A DNA stretch of 39,324 bases from Bacillota bacterium (lineage in GTDB: Bacteria > Bacillota > Sulfobacillia > RBS10-35 > JAJYVN01), in the NCBI GenBank assembly GCA_021791815.1, contig JAJYVV010000019.1, positions 1 through 39,324 of the forward strand, given 5' to 3'. This document shows, in pieces, positions 32,944-39,324 of this stretch. Position numbers and translations under genes: made by a program. Every line of letters starts with the position of its first letter. Within the stretch, counting starts at the first letter, position 1. The notes under the pieces were generated by a model. The model did no database searches. It saw nothing but the letters and a program-made list of their open reading frames with translations, and was not told where the DNA came from.

Positions 32944-33627
32944 ATGGCGAAGCGCATCCTGGTGGTCGACGACGAGGTCCACGTCCAGCACCTGCTGCGC
33001 ATGTACCTGGAGCGCGCGGGCTACGCCGTCGACACCTGCGGGGACGGCGACGACGCCCTGGCCTTGGCGCGCGCCAAACGGCCCGACCTCGTCATCCTGG
33101 ACCTGATGCTGCCGGGCACGGCCGGCCTGGACGTCTGCCGGGACCTCCGCGCCGAGGGCGACGTGCCCATCATCATGCTGACCGCCCGCACCACCGAGCA
33201 GGACCGCCTGCGCGGCCTGCGCGACGGGGCCGACGACTACGTCACCAAGCCCTTCAGCCCGGCGGAGGTGGTCCTGCGCGTCGAGGCGGTGCTGCGGCGC
33301 GCTTCGCCCGACGGTGCGCGGGAGGGTCCGCTGCGCGCCGGCGCGGTGGAGCTGGACCCCGACAAGCACCGCGTGACCGTGAACCGGCGGGAGCTCAGCC
33401 TCACGCCGACCGAGTTCCGGCTTCTGCAGGCCCTCGTGGCGGAGCCGGGGCGCACCTTCACCCGGCAGCAGCTCCTCGACCGCATCGCCGGACCGGATTT
33501 CGCCGGCTTCGACCGCAACGTGGACGTGCACGTGGCGAACCTGCGCAAGAAGCTGGGCCTGGAGCCGAGCCCCGTCCGCACCGTGTACGGCGTGGGATAC
33601 CGCTTCCAGGTGGCCGACTCGGCATGA
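32944..33627 (+). CDS. OmpR/PhoB-family response regulator
   Basis: The 227-residue protein has a receiver domain with the acidic pair D9-D10, phospho-acceptor D53 (ILDLMLPG), the Thr in LTART and the Lys in YVTKPFSP. A winged-helix output domain follows (LTPTEFRLLQALV, RNVDVHVANLRKKLG, TVYGVGYRF). ATG 32944 begins the conserved MAKRILVVDD; a GTG at 32896 would add 16 unconserved residues. The stop overlaps the kinase start (ATGA), so the two are translated together. Target genes cannot be named; the secreted protein downstream is one candidate. Confidence 0.95.
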   Translation: MAKRILVVDDEVHVQHLLRMYLERAGYAVDTCGDGDDALALARAKRPDLVILDLMLPGTAGLDVCRDLRAEGDVPIIMLTARTTEQDRLRGLRDGADDYVTKPFSPAEVVLRVEAVLRRASPDGAREGPLRAGAVELDPDKHRVTVNRRELSLTPTEFRLLQALVAEPGRTFTRQQLLDRIAGPDFAGFDRNVDVHVANLRKKLGLEPSPVRTVYGVGYRFQVADSA

Positions 33628-35015
33628 AGGCCGGGCGGGCCGGACCACGGCGCCCCGTGCGCCTGCCGCGGCTGGGCATCTGGCCGCACCTGCTGCTCGC
33701 GGGCACGGTGGGCGTGCTGCTGGCCATGGCCGTGGCCGGCTTTGCCCTCTATCGCGCGCTGCGGCCCGCGGTCGACCTCCGGGCGGCGCGCGCGGACCAG
33801 TACCTCGTGGAGGAGGCGGCGCAGGCCCTCGACGACGCCTACCTGTACGGCGGCCAGGTGGGGCTGCAACAGCAGGCGCAGCAGTTCGTCGCGGCGGAGG
33901 GCGGGGACGCGCGGATCGTGCTGCGGGATCCCACCGGCCAGGTCATCGTCGACACGGCGCCGACGCGGCGCGCGGGCTGCCGCGGCCTCTCCTACCGCCT
34001 GGCCGGCCTGAACGGCCCGCCCGGCACGCCGCCCGTGAGCGGGTCGCTCTGCCTTCCCGCAACGGTCACGCCCCTGGCCGCGGAACTGCAGCGCGAGTTG
34101 GACACCGTGCTGCTGCGCGAACTGCTCCCGCCGACCGTCGCCGGCTTCCTGGGCGCGATTCTGCTCAGCCTCCTGCTGAGCGAGCGCATCGCCGCCCCGA
34201 TGACGCGGCTCGCGGCCGCGGCGCGCCGCCTCGGCAGCGGCGACCTCGCGCTGCGCGTGAAGCCGGCGGGCCCCGTCGAGGTCGCCGATCTGGCCAGCGA
34301 GTTCAACCGCATGGCCGAGGGCCTGCAGAAGGGCCAGCAACAACGCCAGGCCTTGGTGGCGGACGTCGCCCACGAACTGCGCACGCCGCTCACGGTCCTG
34401 CGCGGCTACCTGGAGGCTCTGAAGGACGGGGTGACCGCGCCCGATCCCGAAACCCTCGAGGTGATCCACGGGCAGGCGCTCCAGTTGGGCCGGCTCGTCG
34501 ACGACCTCCAGGACCTGGCCCAGGCCGACGCATCGGCCCTGACCCTGGACCCCCGGCCCTGCGACATCCCGGAGCTGCTGCACGCCCAGGCCGCGGGCTT
34601 CGCGCTGCAGGCCCGCGCCCGCGACATCCACATGACGGTCGACGCCGCATCCCCGGTGCCCACGGTCGTCGCCGACCGCGACCGCATCGCGCAGGTCGTG
34701 CGCAACCTGGTCGCCAACGCCCTCCGCTACACGCCGGCCGGCGGCTCCGTGCGCATCGCCGCCGCGGCCGTGCCGGGCGGGGTGCGGGTGGACGTGGCGG
34801 ACACGGGCGTGGGGATCGCGCCCGAGCACCTTCCCCAGCTCTTCGAGCGGTTCTACCGCGTCGATCCCTCGCGCGCCCGGCAGACCGGCGGGTCGGGCCT
34901 GGGACTGACCATCGCCAAGCGGCTGGTGGAGGCCCACGGGGGCCAGATCGGCGTCACGTCGACGCCCGGCGCCGGCTCGACCTTCTGGTTCACGCTGCCG
35001 GGGCCGGCCGCCTGA
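33624..35015 (+). CDS. Membrane sensor histidine kinase
   Basis: A 463-residue kinase with two membrane helices (about 20-45 and 168-187) around an extracellular sensor of about 120 residues. HAMP follows (ERIAAPMTRLAAAARRLGSG). The phospho-acceptor is H250 in VAHELRTPL, and the ATPase boxes are NLVANALRYTP (N), DTGVGI (G1), ERFYRVD (F) and GSGLGLTI (G2). The sensor holds two Cys, C119 and C143, that could form a disulfide. Its ATG overlaps the regulator's stop, so the two are a cognate pair. The signal is unknown. Confidence 0.95.
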   Translation: MKAGRAGPRRPVRLPRLGIWPHLLLAGTVGVLLAMAVAGFALYRALRPAVDLRAARADQYLVEEAAQALDDAYLYGGQVGLQQQAQQFVAAEGGDARIVLRDPTGQVIVDTAPTRRAGCRGLSYRLAGLNGPPGTPPVSGSLCLPATVTPLAAELQRELDTVLLRELLPPTVAGFLGAILLSLLLSERIAAPMTRLAAAARRLGSGDLALRVKPAGPVEVADLASEFNRMAEGLQKGQQQRQALVADVAHELRTPLTVLRGYLEALKDGVTAPDPETLEVIHGQALQLGRLVDDLQDLAQADASALTLDPRPCDIPELLHAQAAGFALQARARDIHMTVDAASPVPTVVADRDRIAQVVRNLVANALRYTPAGGSVRIAAAAVPGGVRVDVADTGVGIAPEHLPQLFERFYRVDPSRARQTGGSGLGLTIAKRLVEAHGGQIGVTSTPGAGSTFWFTLPGPAA

Positions 35016-35122
35016 CCGGGCCCGCCCTTCCAGGATCGCCCACCAGACACAGGCATTCCCGGGCCCCCGGGCGTGGGCGGCGGCGCCGCGCGCGGAAACC
35101 TGTGCATCGGGAGGGATCGCCC

Positions 35123-35944
35123 ATGTCCGCACGCCCTCGCGCCCGCGGCGCGGATGCGCCGAGCGCGCGGCGCCGCTTCAGCGTGGCCCGGACCCTGGCC
35201 GTCCCCGGGATCCTCGCCCTGGGGGCCGCGCTTGCCACCGTGGTCCCGGCGGGCTTTGCCGCGGCGGCCCCCTGGCACGTGCCCGCGGCCACGGCCGCCC
35301 AGCCGCCGGCCAGCGGCGGGCCGAGCGGCGGTAGCCGCGTGTCCCCCGTGCCCGGCGCCCCGCCCGCCCCGGCGCCGTCGTCCCCGCCCCCGGCGCTCCT
35401 ACCGGCGCTCGCGAGCGAGCTCGGTCTGCCCACGAGGCGGATGGAGGCCGCGGTCCGCGCCGTGGCGCTCAAGCAGTGGACCTCGTACGTGCGCACGCAT
35501 CCCGTGCCCGCCGCCCGGGCCCGGGCAGTCGAGCAGCGGATCACGCAGGCGCCCGTGACCCTGCAGGCGCGGTTCGGCGCCCCGCAGCGCCTGGGCCTGA
35601 TGGGCGCGGCCGCCGCGTACCTGGGCCTGGACCGGGCCGGCCTGGCGGCCGAACTGCGCCAGGGGCGGAGCCTGGCGGACGTGGCCGCGGCCCAGGGCAA
35701 GTCCGTGGAGGGCCTCCGGGCGGCCCTCCACGCGGCGGCGACCGCCCAACTCGACCGGCGGGTCGCGGAGGGCGAGATGACGCCCGCGGAGCGGCAGAAG
35801 GTCCTGGCCGCCCTCTCCGATCGCCTGCAGGCCATGATCGAGCACCGGTTCGGCCAGCCGGGCCCGCCCCCACCCTCCGCCAGTGCGGGGTCGCCGTCGG
35901 GTCCCGGGGGCGCGGGGACCCACGCGATGGGACTGCCCGCCTGA
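35123..35944 (+). CDS. Secreted helical protein of unknown function
   Basis: A 273-residue protein with a signal-type N-terminus (FSVARTLAVPGILALGAALATVV, small residues after about 40). A Pro/Ser-rich linker leads to a helical region. That region has a segment found in many exported Gram-positive proteins: YLGLDRAGLAAELRQG, SLADVAAAQGKSVEGLRAAL, and a charged helix ending TPAERQKVLAALSDRLQAMI. The C-terminus is Pro/Gly-rich. No enzyme motif is seen. ATG 35123 is preceded by GGGAGGG. It follows the two-component pair by about 107 bases on the same strand, so it may be a target or partner of that system. Confidence 0.8.
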   Translation: MSARPRARGADAPSARRRFSVARTLAVPGILALGAALATVVPAGFAAAAPWHVPAATAAQPPASGGPSGGSRVSPVPGAPPAPAPSSPPPALLPALASELGLPTRRMEAAVRAVALKQWTSYVRTHPVPAARARAVEQRITQAPVTLQARFGAPQRLGLMGAAAAYLGLDRAGLAAELRQGRSLADVAAAQGKSVEGLRAALHAAATAQLDRRVAEGEMTPAERQKVLAALSDRLQAMIEHRFGQPGPPPPSASAGSPSGPGGAGTHAMGLPA

Positions 35945-35954
35945 TCCGGCCCGC

Positions 35955-35994
35955 GGGGAGTGGCGGCCGCCGGCCGCGGCGCCCGCTACTCCCC
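35955..35994. terminator. Bidirectional terminator between the secreted protein gene and acs
   Basis: GGGGAGTGGCGG (35955-35966) pairs with CCGCTACTCCCC (35983-35994) in a 12-pair stem with one G-U pair and a GC-rich loop of 16 bases. It separates two convergent genes and includes the acs stop codon. No long T-run follows. Confidence 0.55.
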
Positions 35995-37992
35995 CTCTTC
36001 GTACTGCTCCTTCAGCCGGGCGACCACCGAGGGGTCCGCCAGCGTGGTCGTGTCCCCGAGCGCGCGTCCCTCCGCGATGTCCCGCAGCAGCCGGCGCATG
36101 ATCTTCCCGCTGCGGGTCTTGGGCAGCTCGGCCGTGAAGAAGATGTCGTCCGGCTTGGCGATCGGCCCGATCTTGCGCGCGACGTGGGCCTGCAGCTCCG
36201 CCTTGAGCGCCGCGCCGCCCTCCGCCGCACCGCGCTCCTTCAGGGTGACGAACGCCGCGACGGCCTGGCCCTTGAGCGCATCGTTGCGGCCGATCACGGC
36301 GGCCTCGGCGACGCCGGAATGGTCGACCAGCGCCGACTCGATCTCGTAGGTGGAAAGGCGGTGGCCCGAGACATTCATGACGTCGTCCACGCGGCCGAGC
36401 AGCCAGAAGTAGCCGTCGGCGTCGACCCGCGCGCCGTCGCCCGTGAGGTACTTCCCCGGGTAGCGCGACCAGTACTGCCGGACGAACCGCTCGTCGTCGC
36501 GGAAAATCGTTCGCAGCATGGCCGGCCAGGGCCGGGTCAGGACCAGGTTGCCTCCGGCCCCGGGCCCGACCGGGTTGCCGGCTTCGTCCAGCACCGCCGC
36601 GGCGACCCCCGGGAACGGGCGCGTGGCGGAGCCCGGCTTCGTCGGCACCAGGCCGGGCAGCGGGCTGATCATGATCATGCCCGTCTCGGTCTGCCACCAG
36701 GTGTCGACCACGGGGCACCGTCCCGAGCCGATGTTCTCGTGGTACCACATCCAGGCCTCGGGGTTGATCGGCTCGCCGACGCTTCCCAGCACGCGGAGGC
36801 TGGACAGGTCCGCCGACTTCGGGTGCTCGGTGCCCCACCGCATGAAGGTGCGGATGGTGGTGGGCGCGGTGTAGTAGATGTTGACCCCGAACTCCTCGAT
36901 GATGCGCCAATGGCGGTCCCGGCCAGGGAAGTCCGGCGTCCCCTCATAGAGCAGCGTGGTCGCCCCGTTGCACAGCGGGCCGTAGACGATGTACGAGTGG
37001 CCGGTCACCCAGCCGATGTCCGCGGCGCACCAGTACACGTCCTCCTCCTTGAGGTCGAAGATCAGGCGGTGGGTGGTCGCCACGCCGAGGAGATACCCGG
37101 CCGTCGTGTGGACGATGCCCTTGGGCTTGCCCGTCGTGCCCGACGTATACAGGATGTAGAGCAGGTCCTCGGACTCCATCGGCTCGCAGGGGCATTCGGC
37201 CGCGGCCTCGCGCATGGCCTGCGCCCAGTCGACGGCCATCCCGGCGGGCAGGTCCGCCTGGAGCGCGGGCGCCCCCACCCTGCGGTACACCAGCACCTTG
37301 GAGACGCCCGGGGTCCCGCGCACGGCCTCGGCGGCGTTCTGCAGCAGGGGCACGACGTTCCCGCGGCGATAGGCGCCGTCCTGCGTGACCAGCACCTTGC
37401 ACTCCGCGTCGATCATGCGCTCGCGGAGCGCCTCCGCCGAGAACCCGCCGAACACCACGGTGTGTGCCGCCCCGATGCGGGTGCACGCCAGCATGGCCAC
37501 GACGGTCTCCGGCACCATGCCCATGTAGATGGCGACCCGGTCGCCGCGGCGGACGCCGAGCGAGCGCAGGACGTTGGCGCAGCGGCACACGTCGCGGCGC
37601 AAGCGGTGGTAGGTCAGCGTCCGGGTCTCGCCGGACTCGGCCACCCAGATCACGGCGGCCTTGTTCCGGCGGGGCCCGTCGCAATGGCGGTCGACACAGT
37701 TGTCGGCCACGTTCAGCCGGCCCCCGGGAAACCACTGGACGTGGGGGATCTCGCCCGAACGCACCTGGGCGTACGGCTGCATCCAGCGCAGCGCCGCGGC
37801 CTGCTCCGCCCAGAAGCCGTCGGGGTCGCGCTCGGCCCGCTCGTAGACCGCCGGGTCGGCGGCGTTCGCGCGCCGCGCGAAGCCCGGGGCCGGGGCAAAC
37901 ACCCGGTCCTCCTGCAACAGGGCGTCCAGGCGCTGCTGCGCCGCCCGGGCCTCCCCCGGCCGATCCGTCGCGTCGCCCGCCAAAGCGCTCAC
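35986..37992 (-). CDS. acs: Acetyl-CoA synthetase
   Basis: The 668-residue ANL-family enzyme activates acetate with ATP to acetyl-AMP and then acetyl-CoA. Motifs are in order: YILYTSGTTGKPKG (AMP-binding P-loop), VDTWWQTETGM (acetate-pocket Trp and the TE motif), YLTGDGARVDADGYFWLLGRVDDVMNVSGHR (hinge region, cited in part: LTGDGA and GRVDDV) and PKTRSGKIMRRLLRD with the catalytic Lys that is a known acetylation site. GTG 37992 is chosen because the family starts near this point; a TTG at 37983 has better spacing to the GGAGG site. It suggests growth on, or recycling of, acetate. It is the only gene between two convergent or same-strand neighbours that clearly feeds central carbon metabolism. 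Confidence 0.96.
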   Translation of the reverse strand: MSALAGDATDRPGEARAAQQRLDALLQEDRVFAPAPGFARRANAADPAVYERAERDPDGFWAEQAAALRWMQPYAQVRSGEIPHVQWFPGGRLNVADNCVDRHCDGPRRNKAAVIWVAESGETRTLTYHRLRRDVCRCANVLRSLGVRRGDRVAIYMGMVPETVVAMLACTRIGAAHTVVFGGFSAEALRERMIDAECKVLVTQDGAYRRGNVVPLLQNAAEAVRGTPGVSKVLVYRRVGAPALQADLPAGMAVDWAQAMREAAAECPCEPMESEDLLYILYTSGTTGKPKGIVHTTAGYLLGVATTHRLIFDLKEEDVYWCAADIGWVTGHSYIVYGPLCNGATTLLYEGTPDFPGRDRHWRIIEEFGVNIYYTAPTTIRTFMRWGTEHPKSADLSSLRVLGSVGEPINPEAWMWYHENIGSGRCPVVDTWWQTETGMIMISPLPGLVPTKPGSATRPFPGVAAAVLDEAGNPVGPGAGGNLVLTRPWPAMLRTIFRDDERFVRQYWSRYPGKYLTGDGARVDADGYFWLLGRVDDVMNVSGHRLSTYEIESALVDHSGVAEAAVIGRNDALKGQAVAAFVTLKERGAAEGGAALKAELQAHVARKIGPIAKPDDIFFTAELPKTRSGKIMRRLLRDIAEGRALGDTTTLADPSVVARLKEQYEEGE

Positions 37993-38054
37993 CCCTCCGT
38001 GCCGGCCCCCGTCCCCCGAACGTCCGGGCCGCCTCGCCGCATCCCGCAACGCCG

Positions 38055-39173
38055 CTACTTCGCAGACGGCCGCAGCGCTCCTGCCACCAGGCGCGCGCTG
38101 GGGCCGCCCAGCGGCACGCCCGCCAGGGCCTCGGCGGCCACCCAGCGCACGGCGGAGGGCTCCGGCCCGTCCGCCGCGGCGGACGCGGCGAACGGGCGCA
38201 CGGTCCAGGCCCGGTGGGTGAAGACGTGCCGGAATGCCGCCAGCGGGACGGCGGCCGCCGTCAGGCGCAAGGCGTGGCGCCGCGCGACCTCGCCGGGATC
38301 CAAGGCCCCTTCCGCCGCGGGCAGCTCCCACAGGCCGCCCAGCAGGCCCGTGGCGGGTCGGCGGACCAGGCCGAACCGCCCCTGCGCGTCCCGCGCCACG
38401 AGCACGGTGACCACGACCTCCGGCCGCGGACGGCGCGGGGGGCGCTCGGGGAGCAGGGCCGCGCGGCCCGCCCGCCGGCCCGCGCACACGTCGGACAGGG
38501 GACAGGCGGCGCAGCGCGGCGTCCGCGGGATGCAGACGGCGCTGCCGAAGTCCATCAGGGCCTCGTTCCACTCCGGGCCCCGCCCGACGGGCAGCAGGCG
38601 GGCGGCGAGGGCGGCGTCCGGCCGCGGGGCGTCGCAGAGCCGCGCCAACACGCGCCGCACGTTGGCGTCGCACGCCGCCTCATCCCGCCCGAAGGCGAAG
38701 GCGCCCACGGCAGCGGCGATGTACGGGCCCACGCCGGGCAGGGCGCGCAGGGCGGCGGGGTCGCTCGGGACGGCGCCCCCGTGCCGGGCCTGCATCTCGG
38801 CCGCCGCCGCGCGGAGCAACCGCGCGCGGCGGTAGTAGCCGAGCCCCTGCCATACCGCCAGCACCTCGTCGTCGGCCGCGGCCGCCAGGGCCGGCACGTC
38901 GGGGAAGCGGCGGACGAACCGCTCGAAGAAGGGCCCGACCGCCTCGGCCCTCGTCTGTTGAAGCATGAACTCCGCGACCAGCACGCGGTACGGCGTGCGG
39001 CCGCTGCGGAAGGGCAGCGGCCGCCGGTGCTGCTGAAACCACCCGAGCAGGCGCCGCTGGACCTCGGCGCGCCACGCGGCCGATGCGTCGGGGCGGTCGG
39101 ACGCCGCGGGCTGCGCCACGCCGCCCGCGGCACCGGCCTCCGGCGTGGCCGAGCGCTCCCCCCTCCCGGCCAC
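38055..39173 (-). CDS. mutY: A/G-specific adenine glycosylase MutY
   Basis: A 372-residue base-excision enzyme that removes adenine opposite 8-oxoguanine. It has the catalytic Glu in EFMLQQTRAEAV, the helix-hairpin-helix ALPGVGPYIAAAV and the catalytic Asp in CDANVRRVLAR. The [4Fe-4S] loop is C-x6-C-x2-C-x5-C (CIPRTPRCAACPLSDVC). A C-terminal NUDIX-like domain for 8-oxoG recognition starts near VVVTVLVARD and includes FRHVFTHRAW. The first 30 residues are low-complexity, so the true start could be internal. The GTG at 39173 lies one base after the stop of the adenosyltransferase gene, suggesting coupling. Confidence 0.95.
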   Translation of the reverse strand: MAGRGERSATPEAGAAGGVAQPAASDRPDASAAWRAEVQRRLLGWFQQHRRPLPFRSGRTPYRVLVAEFMLQQTRAEAVGPFFERFVRRFPDVPALAAAADDEVLAVWQGLGYYRRARLLRAAAAEMQARHGGAVPSDPAALRALPGVGPYIAAAVGAFAFGRDEAACDANVRRVLARLCDAPRPDAALAARLLPVGRGPEWNEALMDFGSAVCIPRTPRCAACPLSDVCAGRRAGRAALLPERPPRRPRPEVVVTVLVARDAQGRFGLVRRPATGLLGGLWELPAAEGALDPGEVARRHALRLTAAAVPLAAFRHVFTHRAWTVRPFAASAAADGPEPSAVRWVAAEALAGVPLGGPSARLVAGALRPSAK

Positions 39174-39174
39174 G

Positions 39175-39324
39175 CTAGGCCTCCGGGCCGCGCGGCAGCC
39201 ACGGCTCCTCGGGCAGTCCGGCGCTCCACGTCGCGTGGCGCGCCAGGACGAACAGCAGGTCGGAGAGACGGTTCAGGTAGCGGAGCGCGGCCGGATTGAC
39301 CGCCGCCTCCGCGGCCAGGGCCAC
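39175..39324 (-). CDS. PduO-type cob(I)alamin adenosyltransferase, C-terminal end only
   Basis: Only the last 49 codons lie in the window; the 5' part is beyond the right edge. The segment [18 protein letters not shown] is the conserved C-terminal helix of PduO/MMAB-type ATP:cob(I)alamin adenosyltransferases, which make adenosylcobalamin. The frame stays open to the edge and ends at TAG 39175-39177. The product is the ligand of the riboswitch that precedes metE in this window. Confidence 0.85.
   Translation of the reverse strand: MALAAEAAVNPAALRYLNRLSDLLFVLARHATWSAGLPEEPWLPRGPEA

Overview
The window is very GC-rich DNA (well above 70% by eye) with frequent GTG starts and strong GGAGG-type ribosome binding sites. 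The gene set fits a high-GC Bacillota-type bacterium (Symbiobacterium/Thermaerobacter-like): PyrK/PyrD type 1B, a b6-type quinol:cytochrome c reductase, a CsoR-CopA-CopZ copper set, and MiaB and MutS on one strand. This placement is an inference; another high-GC Gram-positive or Chloroflexi-like lineage is possible. No tRNA, rRNA, CRISPR array or intact insertion sequence was seen.

Layout. Positions 1-4.1 kb: mutS (3' end outside the window) preceded by a decayed tyrosine-recombinase gene. 4.1-8 kb: nrdA-nrdB for a class I ribonucleotide reductase behind two NrdR-box-like sites; the small subunit has the class Ic (Phe instead of Tyr, Mn/Fe-type) signature. 8-10.8 kb: metE behind a cobalamin riboswitch, convergent with nrdB. 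11.2-13.9 kb: two small strand-rich proteins of unknown function, a small hypothetical protein and a membrane-bound GGDEF protein. 13.9-15.4 kb: miaB. 15.5-21.1 kb: a likely copper-regulated operon, csoR-copA-copZ, continuing into an ATP-grasp-like Cj0069-family gene and an APH-fold gene whose catalytic Asp is replaced by Asn. 21.4-23.3 kb: pyrK-pyrD. 23.4-27.1 kb: a secreted protein, an amidase-signature enzyme and a sugar-phosphate isomerase-like TIM barrel. 27.4-29.5 kb: a GH5-type lipoprotein glycosidase and a Gfo/Idh/MocA oxidoreductase. 29.6-31.9 kb: a Rieske protein and a single polypeptide fusing cytochrome b6, subunit IV and a monohaem cytochrome c. 32.2-35.9 kb: a Crp/Fnr-type regulator, an OmpR-type response regulator, its histidine kinase and a secreted helical protein. 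36-39.3 kb: acetyl-CoA synthetase, MutY and the C-terminal end of a PduO-type cobalamin adenosyltransferase.

How the parts connect. Cobalamin links several genes: the riboswitch should shut off B12-independent MetE when adenosylcobalamin is plentiful, and the adenosyltransferase at the right edge makes that ligand. Acetate activation by Acs and a menaquinol-type bc complex point to a respiratory metabolism. The Crp/Fnr regulator is divergent from the bc genes and has a Crp-like palindrome over its own predicted promoter. The least expected items are the class Ic NrdB, the three-part cytochrome b/c fusion with a PVWY instead of PEWY motif, the copper operon that carries an ATP-grasp-like protein plus an apparent pseudokinase, and the tandem small proteins near 11-12 kb. 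The very long open frames antisense to real genes are GC-rich shadows and are not annotated.
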